Origin: Ustilago trichophora
Lineage: Eukaryota > Basidiomycota > Ustilaginomycetes > Ustilaginales > Ustilaginaceae
DNA length: 64,000 nucleotides
Direction: 5' to 3'
Assembly: GCA_900323505.1 (NCBI GenBank)
Contig: OOIN01000035.1
Coordinates: forward strand, 62,001-126,000
The notes beneath the pieces are model-generated. The model was not told the DNA's origin. It did no database searches and saw only the letters and a program-made list of their open reading frames with translations. Positions 10,675 to 21,419 of this stretch are shown here, in pieces. A program made the translations under genes and the position numbers. The number at the start of each line of letters is the position of its first letter. The first letter of the stretch is position 1.

Positions 10675-11283
10675 ATGTCGACCAACACTCAAGCCCACGA
10701 CCCCACCGCCGCAGGCGCCCATTCCAAGGGTCACGATCTCACCCCCCAGCAAAAGATCGAGACCTTGCTCGAGATCACCAAGCACATCGGTACCGGTATG
10801 CTCACCTCTCGTTCACCCGATGGCAAGCTCGCCTCTCGCGCCATGGCACCCGCCACCACCGAAGGTCTCGTTTTCAGCTTCTACATGAACACCGATTCTG
10901 GCAAGACTGACGACGTCGAAACCGACCCCCAGGTCAACGTCGCCTACTTTGATCCCAAGACCACCGACTGGGTCTCGATCTCCGGTCGTGCCGTTATCAA
11001 CAGAGACCAGGCCAAGATCAAGAAACACTGGAGCAGCTCGCTCAAGGCCTGGTTCGACGACAAGAAGGACGGAAAGCATACCGGCGACCACAACGATCCC
11101 AGAGTCGTACTGTTGGATGTTCAGCCAGAGGAGATTAGGATTTTCAAGGCCGACGGAAAGCTCGCTGCATTGGGACAGATGGCAAAGGCTGCCGTAAGCG
11201 GTCATGCCGCAAGCCCCGGAAAGTTGCTCATTCTCACCAGCCAGGAGATTCAGCTCGCTGCTGGCGTGTACAAGCACCACTAA
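10675..11283 (+). CDS. BLI-3-like pyridoxamine 5'-phosphate oxidase-fold (FMN split barrel) protein
   Basis: A 202-residue protein of the general-stress-protein-26 / Neurospora BLI-3 group. The split barrel is recognisable from LTPQQKIETLLEITKHIG, GMLTSRSPDGKLASRAM, VFSFYMNTDSGKTDDVETDPQVNVAYFD and WVSISGRAVINRD, then KKHWSSSLKAWF. Relatives bind FMN or another flavin, and the Neurospora gene is induced by blue light; no specific reaction is established. The ATG at 10675 follows a C/A-rich leader. There is no signal peptide or intron, and Lys/Asp content is high with strong C-ending codon bias suggesting good expression. The fold call is firm; a light or stress role here is inferred only from the family. 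Confidence 0.88.
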   Translation: MSTNTQAHDPTAAGAHSKGHDLTPQQKIETLLEITKHIGTGMLTSRSPDGKLASRAMAPATTEGLVFSFYMNTDSGKTDDVETDPQVNVAYFDPKTTDWVSISGRAVINRDQAKIKKHWSSSLKAWFDDKKDGKHTGDHNDPRVVLLDVQPEEIRIFKADGKLAALGQMAKAAVSGHAASPGKLLILTSQEIQLAAGVYKHH

Positions 11284-11627
11284 ATTGTATGAGTTGCAAC
11301 GAGCAATGTTTTAAAGTTCGAAAAGTGTACAGCGTTTGTCGTACACAGTTGTACAGTGTGTGTAGCAGTAGCATATGCATGTGTGATTGTTCAAGTGAGA
11401 AGTGGTGTCTCCTGAGATGGTGTAGGGTGGACTGAGCCGCCGCTGATGTTGAGAAAGATATCTCGCTCCGAAGTATAGCGTGCATGCACGCACGGACACC
11501 TCTCTCTCTTTCTCTCACTTTCTTCGGAACTTTCCCGAACCTCATACAGCGTCCCACCTCCTCTGTTTCCTTCTTTCTTCCATCCCACATCCACGACCTT
11601 ACCATCGCCCTTGCCCTAATCGCCAGA
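11284..11627. other. Intergenic region between BLI-3-like and SDR genes
   Basis: This contains the 3' end of the BLI-3-like gene and the SDR leader, including a CT-rich tract at about 11501-11518 roughly 110 nt before the start codon. No gene is seen. Confidence 0.6.
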
Positions 11628-12682
11628 ATGACGACTCCTCATCCGCTCTCGCACTTTCAAACACCCAACCTCTTCGACGTTACCGACCTTACCTGCGTCA
11701 TCACCGGCGGCAGCTCCGGCCTCGGTCTCTACGCAGCCCACGCACTCGCCTCCAACGGAGCGCTCGTCTACATCCTCGGCCGGCGTCAATCCCTCCTCGA
11801 CACCACCGTATCCACCTTCCACAACCTCATCCCTGAACCCTCTTCACGTAAAAATGGTGATCTGGTAGCAGTTCAAGCCGACATCTCTTGCAAAACTTCG
11901 CTCACCACCGCTCGTGAAGTCATCGAATCTGACCTCTCCAAGCGGGGGAAAACAGGCATTCAGGTTCTGATCTGTAACGCTGGTATCGGGGGCAAATTTC
12001 TGCGATCTTACGGCCAAGACTCTCCCTCGAACACAAAGTCCAAGGAGGACAAAGATGGGGAGTTTAAAGACATTGTCGATGAACTTTGGAGTTTCTCCGA
12101 ATCAGACTGTAACGACATCCTCAATACCAACGTTACCGGAACCTATCTCACCAGTCTCTGTTTCTTACCTTTGCTCAAGAGAGGTACGAGCGCTTTTTAC
12201 CCCTCTCAAACCATTCTCATCTCTTCCAATGCGGCCTGGGCAAAGTTACCCATTCTCAACCCTATCTACAACATCTCGAAGACATCTGTCTCCCACTTGG
12301 GCCAGATTCTAAGCACCATGTTCTGCGATCATGGTCTACGAACCAACGTCATCGAACCTGGATTGTATCCTAGCGATCTTACTAGTACAGAAGGCAGGGA
12401 TGAAACGACAGGTCATGGAAAATTGAGCCACACAAATGGAGCAGATATTCCACTGGGACGATGCGGTAGGCCTCAGGAACATGCGAGTGCAGTATTGTAC
12501 CTGTGTAGTAGGAATAGTGCCTTTGCTAACGGCGCAACGATGAGGATCGATGGAGGAGCCTTGCAGAAGGTGAGTATGGTTTTAAGGTCGTCATGAAAAA
12601 AGTAGGATATGTTTCATGCTGACACGAGTTTCTTTGTTTGCTTCACGTTGATTTCGTGTAACAGCTTCCTGCCTCAGACTAA
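11628..12682 (+). CDS. Short-chain dehydrogenase/reductase, two exons
   Basis: A NAD(P)-dependent Rossmann-fold oxidoreductase of unknown substrate. The nucleotide-binding motif TGGSSGLG is near residue 25, then ICNAGIGG, the structural Asn in LNTNVTG, catalytic Ser in ILISSNAAW and the YxxxK pair in YNISKTS. NVIEPGLYPSDLT and a closing MRIDGGALQK complete the fold. I propose exons 11628-12569 and 12665-12682: a GTGAGT donor directly after ...LQK, a GCTGAC branch-like site and an ACAG acceptor yield the ending LPASD and 319 residues. Without splicing the frame reads on to TGA at 12594 as VSMVLRSS. The start at 11628 is preferred over an upstream in-frame ATG at 11484, which lies before the CT-rich leader. 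Confidence 0.85.
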
Positions 12683-12810
12683 CTTCGACCACTTCTCCGC
12701 AGCTCACCTTCTGTTACTGTACCACATGCTCACGAGAAATGCCATCTTGATCCGTTTGCAAAACAGACTAGATTACACCAAACCACTTCTGCACTTACAA
12801 TTCCAAAAGC

Positions 12811-15392
12811 TCAGGCAGCGATTGCGTTCTTCTTGAGCTTCCCGCTCTCCTTTGAACCCTTTGTCCCCGCTCCACCAGTCGACATGGCCACCCCGCTGCT
12901 GTTCCCATTCGCCTTTTCCCCAGCCTCCCTCTCGACTTTTTCCTGCATCGCCATTCGATCCAACACCAATTTCCTCTCTGCAGCTGCACTCCAGATCGCC
13001 CTCCTTGGCATCTTACCCGTAGGTGGCACCTTATACCTTTGCTTCTCCTGTTCCTGATCCGGCAGCGTATTCGCCTGTACCACCGGGTCGATTTTCCGCT
13101 TTCCTTCTTCATCTTCTGAGATGGCAGGTTTGCCTTCTTCGTCGTCTTTGGTGTGGGTCTGGCCGAGAGCAGACGACGATTCTTGATGCTTGACACGTGC
13201 GCGGTGCTCTCGCAGCTTCTCCTGGTAGAATGGTTGCAAGAGGCCAATCTGATCTCCTATGGCAGCTCCAATCAGCGGAATGGGTTCCGGTGGTGGAGGG
13301 TAGGGCAAAGCGTTTTCCTTCACCATTCCTCCCCTTGCCGCCAATGCACTGTTTGCATTCCTCGCCCGACCGTAGAACAACCGCGTAGGAACAGTCAACC
13401 CACTCATCCCCAATTCCCGATCCAAACCCAATTCGCGGAATCCAAAGTAATCATCACCAAGATCTTCCGCAAAGTTACCCGCAACCAGCGCCTCCCCATT
13501 ATCCGCAAACAGCGCCTCATCCTCGATGACCCCTCGCTCGGTAGACTGGTTGAATTGCTCCCTGTAGCTTCCCCGAAGTTTGCGCAACAGGTCGGCCATC
13601 TTGGATCCATACCGCTCGACGTCGTTTCTGATGTAATTCTCCAATCCGATCACGTCGGTCCCACCACTCTCTTGCAACGTGTGCAGCACCATCTCCTCCG
13701 CAGACATCGAAGAGGCATATCGATCCGAGTAGATGCGTAGCAATCTACCCATGTTACCCATAAACTCTCCCAATGCATCTGTCAGAACATCCACCGCACC
13801 CCTATGTCCACCTTCGAACCCTTGGTGCGCCAGCAGCGTGCGTACGTTGTAAGAGGCATGCTCGCGCGCTAATTCCGCCGATATCCGCGCCAGAGGGTGT
13901 CGACGGAGAGGAGGGTCAAAAGTGGATAAAGGTGAAGAGGTATCTTCGACGTCGGATGGGTAGTCGGAGTCTTCTTCGTCGGATGACATGGAGGTGAGGT
14001 AGGCTGGGATGGGAGCCTCGTTCTCGACGTAGTGGGCGAGCGAGAGGAATTTTGCGTGAGTCGCTTGGACCTTGTGCAATGTGCGAATGTTGCGTGCGAT
14101 GCGGCCTTGCAGACCTTTGCGCCGAGTTGCGGGGACCAGGTGAAAGGGTTTCTTGCGTTTCTTGCCGTTCGTTTTGTTGTCTGAGAGAGTGTCGGTGGGT
14201 GGAAGCAGGGAAGAGGAGGGAAGGGCAGGGAGCGCAGAGGTCATCAGCGAGTGAGAGGCGGTGACGGTGAACCAATCCGCGGAGGCGTCGAGTGATGATA
14301 TGTCCAAAGTCACCGCGCTGGGTGCTGGAGTTGAGCTCGGCTGAGATTGTGTTTGCGACTGCGACTGCGGTTCCGGTGTCGCCTTCTCCTTCCCCTTGCC
14401 CCTCATCAACGGCGGAAATATAGACCCAAGTACAGCACTCAGCACATCCTCCTCCTCCTCCTTCTCCTTGATCCTATCCATCGCCTCCACAGGTGCCATC
14501 ACGATCGGCCTCGAACTCGGACCCTCCATGACACTCAATCCCGCATCGATCCTTCCGAACTCCAACATCCCCGCAGGTGTCCTGATAAACGCTTCCTGAT
14601 TTTCAAACTTGCCCTCCTCCCCCGAGATCACTCTTCTCTTCCTTTTTCTCGCCTCCTCCATCCCCGTCACCTCCGGCTTCGCACTTCCGTCCTCCACCTT
14701 TCCATTGGCATCGATGGTGGCTGTCGCAGGAGCAGTCGTCCCCCACTGCACCAGTGCATCCTTGACATCGCTCTTATCACTGATAAACTCCAGCAGATGG
14801 TTTGCCTTTTTGCGCATAAACTGCACGTTTCGCCTCAATGGATGTGTCGGATCGGAGTTGTACAACAGACAGTTGTCCCAGATGAGGTTCAAGTCGTGCG
14901 CAAACTGCTTCTTGCTCTTGTACTGGCCCGATTTGACCTTTTTCTGCATCGTTCCGAGGTCCATTGGATGCTTGATAACTGTAGTTCCGAACACAGCATC
15001 AACAAAGCGTTTTGTCAGTAAGATGTGTGTCCAAGCAGAACGGAAAGGAAAGTGAGAAGGGAAGGGAAGGAAAGAGGGCGACTCACCTTCATAATAGTCG
15101 GGCGCATCGCGCTTGCTAACTTTGGAAAGGAAAGCAGTCGAGTGCTCGGTATAGTTCTTGAGCTCAGTAATGATGCGATCGATCGATTCGAGAAACTCTT
15201 CGCGCTCGTCACGTCCTTTGCATACTTCGGTGAGGAGATCGCGGAGCTCGGCGTCGCCAAGCTTGACCGACGCCCGTTTGGCTTCGATCGCTTGCAACAG
15301 GTACTATCGCATCATAATGAGAAAGGAATCATAAAGGTCAGTATTGAAATGAGGAAAAGTGCGCCGATGCATGCAGATGAACGTACCTTCAT
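12811..15392 (-). CDS. SPT7: SPT7-like SAGA subunit with bromodomain, three exons
   Basis: A scaffold of the SAGA histone acetyltransferase complex. Exons on the minus strand are 15392-15387, 15303-15087 and 14978-12811 (796 residues). The second intron (GTGAGT...ACAG) interrupts the bromodomain; splicing restores DAPDYYEVIKHPMDLGTM, after which KKQFAHDLNLIWDNCLLYN completes the acetyl-lysine-binding module (about residues 40-150). The histone-fold region characteristic of SPT7 is in RISAELAREHASYNVRTLLAHQGF. Low-complexity acidic and Ser-rich linkers separate them. The first intron (GTACGT...TAG) joins ATG-AAG to TAC-CTG, giving MKYLLQAIEAKRAS. No in-frame ATG lies further upstream without another exon, so this start is my best choice. 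The C-terminus is Lys-rich. Confidence 0.85.
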
Positions 15393-16285
15393 TGCGATGA
15401 TGTGTTTGGACGAGCTGTGATATAGCTCCGGTGCGTCCTTCGTTCCATGTGCCTGATGGTTGGGTGAACGGGATGTATGGTGTGTCGAGAAGCAGTACAC
15501 TGATATGCTCCACTATGAGGGCTATTATCGAGTCTGATGTACTGATCTGCTGACCAATGATGTTGATCCTAGTCCGAAATGGGTCTCAAGATGTCCCCCA
15601 CGACCTTCCGGGTGTCTATAATGCGGATGCTCGGTGTCAAAGCAGCCGACCGTAGCTCTACGTGCAATCGTAGCTGGAATAAAAACCTCTGTAGACGTTC
15701 CTACGTGCTGCTTCCTTGGTCTGATCCCCTTTCCTAAGCTATCCAACGACCTTGCCAAACCGCCGTATGTTGGTCGGTGAATTCTCGACGCGTCGGTAGT
15801 GTTGGAAGCTATCTCGCAATCGTTGAATTGAGCGCCTTCTGGATCTGAGTTGCACAATGATGCGAGATCTTTGCAATGTCCCGATCTTCAGCGCTATGAC
15901 CGGTGCAATACGTGATGAAAATGATGGTGAGGAGAGGTCGACCGTGGTGATGATGGTGGAAAGAAAGCAAAGCAATGCGGAAAAGACGCGGGGGAGAAAG
16001 AGAGAAGCTTGCATGGCAGCACAGCAGCACATCAAGCAGCGGTCCTGTCGGTCTTCCAAATTCCGAAATCCGGATTTCTTTTTCGGCTAAATTGCGCGCC
16101 GCGGCACATTTACAGTCTCACGCGACGCAGATCTCTGTTCACTCAAGCTCTTCAAACGATTTGCTCACCGCTGTCAGGCTCAAAAGGCAGACAGACGCTG
16201 TGTGTTTCGAAAATGATACGATTAGATATGTGTTTCAATGTTATACAGAGATCCGTTGAGCTTCTTCGTCTCCTCGTGACCGAGA

Positions 16286-16339
<54 letters not shown>

Positions 16340-16402
16340 TTTAACCCCAAAACATGACTGAGAGGAATAACCGGAAAAGGAAGCTAGGTGAAAGGTATCA
16401 AA
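15393..16402. other. Intergenic region: SPT7 promoter and 3' end of the FAD oxidase gene
   Basis: About 1.0 kb without a supported gene. A 110-codon minus frame (15525-15857) has no recognisable features. A long GA repeat lies at 16292-16339. Confidence 0.6.
16292..16339. repeat. (GA)n microsatellite
   Basis: About 23 GA units with one A insertion, just downstream of the FAD oxidase stop codon. Confidence 0.85.
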
Positions 16403-19400
16403 TCACTCTTGCGACGACACGCTCTGACCATTCGACTGGGCCGCCTGCTGTGCCTGCTGTTGCTGCACCCTTCTCCTCTGGATCTGCCTCTCGTCCAACT
16501 CCTCCAGCAGCTTTTCGGGATTCTCGACGGCAAAACCGTTACCAAAGGTGTGTCTGAACATGTTGTGCGGGTCCACGTTCCTCTTGATCTCGAGCAAGCG
16601 CTTGAAGTTGTCCAGTCCATACGCGCCAATGACGCGATCCATCCTCTCCGACCTGCCAAGGAAGCAAGGGTAGGGCCCACCGACACTGACCTTGTCCACG
16701 ACCTCATTGAGCCATCGCTCAACGCTCTCGATACATGTGCGGTCTTCCGCTTTGCCGCTCCACTGCTGCAACGACCCCACGGTAAACTTGGCCGCACGAG
16801 CTTCCGGACAAATACAAGTCTCGTCAGCAGGACTGTCTTCCACCGCTCCACCCATCAGCTCGAACAACCACACTGCTCGGCTGCCGAGACCTTGGAAGTT
16901 GCGCACGCTCTTTGCGATCACATCGTCCGTCAGTGTCGAAATCAGATCGCCGCGTACCATCCAGCGTCGCCCCGTACCTCCTTTGAGCACCTTGGCAACG
17001 CCATCCTGCTGCGAGAGGAAGCTACGTTCTTCGACGTCCTTCAGCAAAAGCCGCTCGCCAGTCCAGCTGCTGATGGCCTGTACGAGCGCCTCACCGTCAG
17101 ACTTGGGTCCGAGGTAGCAGACTTGGATAACAATGACGTGCGAAGTCTTGCTAGGACCAGCGGTGAGGATGAGGTTCGAGTAAAAGTTGCGAGGTAGGCC
17201 GGCTTTGAGACAGTCACGCCAGTGTCGGATGAGCGAGCTGGCCGTGGCAGGGTTGAGAGGGTAGATGAGGTTGCCCGAGTAGACCGATGGGACTGGGTAT
17301 GCTTTGGCGGTCAGTCGTGTCACGATACCAAAGCAGGGTGCTGCACCCCTTGCTGCCCACCAAAGATCGCGCTCCTCCTGCGACTTGTTCTTGGATTCGT
17401 CGTTGAGCGTGACGATCCTGCCATCGGCCAAGACCATCTCCACCTCGACGATATTGTCGAGCGAGAGACCGTATGCCCGTGTGAGATATCCAAATCCACC
17501 CGTGGTCATGGCTGTAGAACCGACAGGATAGGCTGAGACAGGTACATGATATGGCACGCCGTTGACCACAAGAGGTGGCAAAACATCCTGATCCTCAACC
17601 TGCCTCTCTTTGCCTTTACTCTTGTCGTCCATGGCAGCGAGGAAGTTGCCCTCGCGTCCTGCTCGATCGGTGAAAGCGTCTAATCCACGAATACCGACAC
17701 CTGGACCGAACGATGCAAGCGCATAGCGGTCTTCATACAGACCAGGCGGCAAGATCGCCGAAGCCAAGTTGTGGTATCCTTCGGGTCGCGAGTCAAAGGT
17801 GTATGGATTGCTTGCATCCGGACCCTGCGGTGTGGGCGATGGCGAACCGTACTTTTGCAGAGGCGATGGGATGAAACGGGGAAGTGTGGAGCCAGCATCG
17901 TTGTTCCCATCCTGGTTGACCGCCCATGTGGCAGATGGCCAAGCGTCCTGAAGATCACTCAGGGTGGACGCGCCAAAGTAGCCCGAAGCGTTTGGTCGGC
18001 CCGTCTCGAGCTCGTTAGAAGAGCCTTCGCCCGAAGAGGAACGTGCGCTTCGAGAGCCAGATCGACCAGCAGCCGCTTCAGGGCTGGCTGCAAACGCTTC
18101 GGCATCCCATGGCAGGGAGCCAGGTGCAGCCGAGACACTTGCGATTCCGGCGTCCGCACCGTCACTGCGCCAGACGAATCCGCCTTCAGGCAACTTGAGC
18201 TTCTCGCCAGGTGTACCAGATGGTGGACGGTGGTGTCTGTGCCATCGTTGATGATCTGCGCTGGCACTGGCGTCCCAATCATCCGGAGTCTGGCTGAACG
18301 ACATGCCGCTTCGATTGCGACCAGAGTCGGACGCTGAACCCGATCCGGATCCTGAGCCTGAACGAGAGCCGGAACGTCGCTGCAACGGCATCACATCGCG
18401 CTTCGGAAATGGAATGGTAGACGGACGCTTGAATGGCAGCGTTTCCTCTCCGACATCATCGGTTGTGACGCCACCGATAGCATCAGCGTCTGCCTTGACA
18501 TCGGTGTGATCACCGCCCGCGCTCGACGACTTGGCAGAAGACTGCTTGGAGGCTGAAGTGAAGCTCGAGGTGAGATGAGATGAACTGCCGCCACAGTTGG
18601 AGCCCGAGTTGCTGCCACCAGGCGAGTCGGATGCGTTGCCAGACAGATCGAGTTGCCTGTCAACCCAAATTTTGGCGGGGACGGGTGCGTGGGAAGGTAA
18701 TGAAGAAGAGGTCGAGCCTGAACCAGAGGTGGGGTACAGTGGGGCAGTGTCACGGGGTTCGGAGGCGTTGAGGAAATCGCTGCGAGAGGCGGCAACGCCA
18801 CGAAGGTTGCTCTTGAGCTCGGTCGGGTTGTCATGCGAAGAGAGCCGTCGCGCTGCGGACTGGTTGTCGTCGCCATTGTCTTGATCGTGATGTGTCGAAC
18901 TTGCATATGAACTTTCGCTGTCGGCATCTGCTCCACTCTCGTGGCTACGACCCTGTTGCATCGACTGCGACTTCATGTCGGCCTCGTCCTGGAGAGTTGG
19001 GAAGGATGCATTGCCTGGATCTGTCTTACGCCTTGTTGCCGAAGCATACTGAGAAGAAGCGAGTCCGGCAGCTGGAATGTCAGAAGCACCAACAAAGGCC
19101 TCGTCCGACTCGCGCGCCTTGCGCTTCAATGCATTCTTGACAGCATCCTGTGGGTCGTCGATGTCTTGAAACGAGTCGCTCTGGGATAAGTCGGCTCTGG
19201 TGGCTTGATCCTGGATGGGAGTCGCCGAAGGGTTGTGAATCTGGCGCTTGACCAGCTCGTCAGCGGCGCTGACCGATTCGCTCTGGATGGTGATGGACTC
19301 CGAGTTGGACTGCGCTGTGATGGGATCGATGGCAGCAGAGGTTGCCGAGAAGGGTGCTGGTGGGGCAAGGTCTGCTGTTGACAAGCTCGTGGCTCTGCCT

Positions 19401-19930
19401 GTTGGCTGCGACGAAGAGGCCTGGGAAGATGAAGAAGCGCCATCCGAGCCGTTGGCACACATTCCGGTCGGGTTGTAAGCTGTAGCAGGTCCGGTGGCAG
19501 GCACTGTCAAAGGAGAAGAGTAGACACCAGCCACGTTGTCGGATGCAACGTGCTTGGGCACGACGAGCTTGACATCGTCCATCAAAGAAGTGTCAATGAC
19601 AACCTCTCCTTGGATGGACCATCCTGCTGTAGCAAAGCCTCCGGACTTGACGGAAGGCGAGAGACGGTGAGCAGCGCAGAACTTGACAACTGTAGAGATG
19701 TCATGCACATCTACGGGTAACGTCACCATCCAACCGCCGAGGGGAGCTGCATCGTTGAAGATGGTGATGCTTTTTGCAAAGATGGGCTCTCCACGGATAG
19801 CGATCTGACCTCGGAAGGTGGTAGCTAGCTGAGCTCGAAGCGACTCGAAGCGAGCATACTTGTCCCTGATCTCGTCTTTGGTGAGAGGGGTAGGCTCGGG
19901 GATGTCGTAGGGCGGAATGCGAGTCGACAT
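16403..19930 (-). CDS. FAD-linked oxidase (PCMH/BBE type) with large disordered insertion
   Basis: A 1,175-residue uninterrupted frame. Residues about 60-125 match the first half of a PCMH FAD domain (GGWMVTLPVDVHDISTVVKF, then SGGFATAGWSIQGEVVID). About 650 residues of Ser/Gly/Asp/Gln-rich disorder follow. The second half begins near residue 775 (YPVGSTAMTTGGFGYLTRAYG, then NIVEVEMVLADG and WWAARGAA). The substrate region and a C-terminal berberine-bridge-type motif (YGLDNFKRLLEIKRNVDP) close the enzyme. Relatives are usually about 450-600 residues. The position that often holds the flavin-linking His (GGH) is Phe here (GGF). The insertion keeps the frame open and encodes no stop, so it is unlikely to be an intron. 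The ATG at 19930 fits. The substrate is unknown; no signal peptide is evident. Confidence 0.85.
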   Translation of the reverse strand: MSTRIPPYDIPEPTPLTKDEIRDKYARFESLRAQLATTFRGQIAIRGEPIFAKSITIFNDAAPLGGWMVTLPVDVHDISTVVKFCAAHRLSPSVKSGGFATAGWSIQGEVVIDTSLMDDVKLVVPKHVASDNVAGVYSSPLTVPATGPATAYNPTGMCANGSDGASSSSQASSSQPTGRATSLSTADLAPPAPFSATSAAIDPITAQSNSESITIQSESVSAADELVKRQIHNPSATPIQDQATRADLSQSDSFQDIDDPQDAVKNALKRKARESDEAFVGASDIPAAGLASSQYASATRRKTDPGNASFPTLQDEADMKSQSMQQGRSHESGADADSESSYASSTHHDQDNGDDNQSAARRLSSHDNPTELKSNLRGVAASRSDFLNASEPRDTAPLYPTSGSGSTSSSLPSHAPVPAKIWVDRQLDLSGNASDSPGGSNSGSNCGGSSSHLTSSFTSASKQSSAKSSSAGGDHTDVKADADAIGGVTTDDVGEETLPFKRPSTIPFPKRDVMPLQRRSGSRSGSGSGSGSASDSGRNRSGMSFSQTPDDWDASASADHQRWHRHHRPPSGTPGEKLKLPEGGFVWRSDGADAGIASVSAAPGSLPWDAEAFAASPEAAAGRSGSRSARSSSGEGSSNELETGRPNASGYFGASTLSDLQDAWPSATWAVNQDGNNDAGSTLPRFIPSPLQKYGSPSPTPQGPDASNPYTFDSRPEGYHNLASAILPPGLYEDRYALASFGPGVGIRGLDAFTDRAGREGNFLAAMDDKSKGKERQVEDQDVLPPLVVNGVPYHVPVSAYPVGSTAMTTGGFGYLTRAYGLSLDNIVEVEMVLADGRIVTLNDESKNKSQEERDLWWAARGAAPCFGIVTRLTAKAYPVPSVYSGNLIYPLNPATASSLIRHWRDCLKAGLPRNFYSNLILTAGPSKTSHVIVIQVCYLGPKSDGEALVQAISSWTGERLLLKDVEERSFLSQQDGVAKVLKGGTGRRWMVRGDLISTLTDDVIAKSVRNFQGLGSRAVWLFELMGGAVEDSPADETCICPEARAAKFTVGSLQQWSGKAEDRTCIESVERWLNEVVDKVSVGGPYPCFLGRSERMDRVIGAYGLDNFKRLLEIKRNVDPHNMFRHTFGNGFAVENPEKLLEELDERQIQRRRVQQQQAQQAAQSNGQSVSSQE

Positions 19931-20827
19931 GGTAGAAATACGATGGAAGTGGGCTCAGGAAGTGATAGCGAGCTCAAAGTCCTGCGTGTGCAGAATGGTG
20001 CAGCAGGACGACAAGGCGGAGGAAGAGAGAAAGGCCTGTGGGCCGTGATAGAGTCACGAGCAAGCCTCAGGCTGTGAGCACTTGGAATAGAATGTCGGAT
20101 GAGGCCGGCTTGGTAGCAGGCAGCAGTGTAAGGGGGTGAATGAGATTGGAACTGATGCGATCGACACCGTGTTGGCGAGAGCGTAGGATGTCGGGTGAGA
20201 GAAGCTGTCGCGAGTCGGAACAGCCGGGCAGTGGAGAGAGCTGTGATGCGAGCGAGGAGGACAGAGAAGCAGCTCTGTCCTGGTCAAAATGCCTGCCGGG
20301 TGATTGGAGCTTTGCTGGACGATCGCTTCGGATGTTGCGAAAGCTAGGAGGCAGAGGGGGACTGAAGTGCTAGACTCGGTAGAAGAAGCAGCACTATATG
20401 TGTGGCACGGTAAGCCTAGAAGAAAGAGAAAGAGAAGGGCGATTGAATGGTCGAAAGATGAAGTGTAGCAGAGGCTACGGCCAATGTTGTTCGAGGTTAT
20501 AAACGGATGAAGCTGAAGATGATGAAAAGGGAGGAGACGATGGTCGAATTGGAGGAAAGTTGACACCTCTCCACGAAGGATTGATATTGCGAGGAGCCAA
20601 AAGGTGGAGAGAGAAAGAGAGAGAGAGCACACAGCGGTTATCGTTCAAGCTGCACAAACCGAACAGCAATAATCACAACTCTGTACTTCCGATGAGCGGC
20701 CGAGAGAGGCCCAAAAGAGGCTTTGACGCGCGGACAAATGGTGGCGGATCAAGGTTTGGCAAGCAGGGGAAATTTGAGTTGAATTCATTTTCAACCGTGC
20801 TACGATGCAGTACACAATCGGATGCTC

Positions 20828-20846
20828 GTACAGTACTGTACAGTAC
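20828..20846. repeat. GTACA/TGTAC palindromic block
   Basis: GTACAGTACTGTACAGTAC; the first 14 bases are a perfect palindrome. Further GTACA and CAGTAC copies flank it at about 20809 and 20855-20863. Confidence 0.75.
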
Positions 20847-21120
20847 GCTGTGAATACAGTACACAACTTCCCGCTCTGTTTCGAAATGAATCGAGATGAA
20901 GTTCAAGCTCAAGCTCAAGGCGGAAACAGCAAAGGTTCGAAAGCTCGAGTTAGCCCAAGGGCCAGCATCGACGAGAGGACCAGAGAGAGAGACGGAGATG
21001 TCTCAGAGGGAGAGGCAAAGAGAGAAGGAGCCAACAGGAACACCAACTCGACACTCGAGCAACTTGTAGCACAAGAGCAGCATTCACAGCAGCGATCGGA
21101 TCCAGCCGCCGACCTCTGTT

Positions 21121-21122
<2 letters not shown>

Positions 21123-21151
<29 letters not shown>
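21123..21151. repeat. T29 homopolymer
   Basis: A run of 29 T in the FAD oxidase / lectin intergenic region. Confidence 0.85.
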
Positions 21152-21392
21152 GTTTTCTCGAGAGAGAGGAAAGGCAGGATGTCAGCATGTGGACACGCTC
21201 TCGCTTCGAGCTGCTTTCACAGCTGTTCCTGTCCAGCTTGGTCATCGCACAGATCGTCCCAAATTTGATTTTCTGTTTTTCTCAATTTTTTTTACACATA
21301 GGGTCTAACAGCAGCTAAGAATTGAACCATTGATAGTCTAACACTTTGAAGTTGGTGCAAAATGATGAGGTGGCCGCTGTTGTCTGTGCTTG

Positions 21393-21419
21393 TTGGCTGG
21401 CTGGCTGGCTGGCTGGCTG
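21393..21419. repeat. (TGGC)n tetramer tandem
   Basis: Six TGGC/GGCT units, followed by a GA-rich tract, about 300 nt upstream of the lectin start codon. Confidence 0.8.

Noticed and set aside
15525..15857. A 110-codon minus frame considered as an upstream exon of SPT7
   Set aside because: No convincing donor links it in phase to the SPT7 frame, and its sequence lacks resemblance to SPT7 N-termini.
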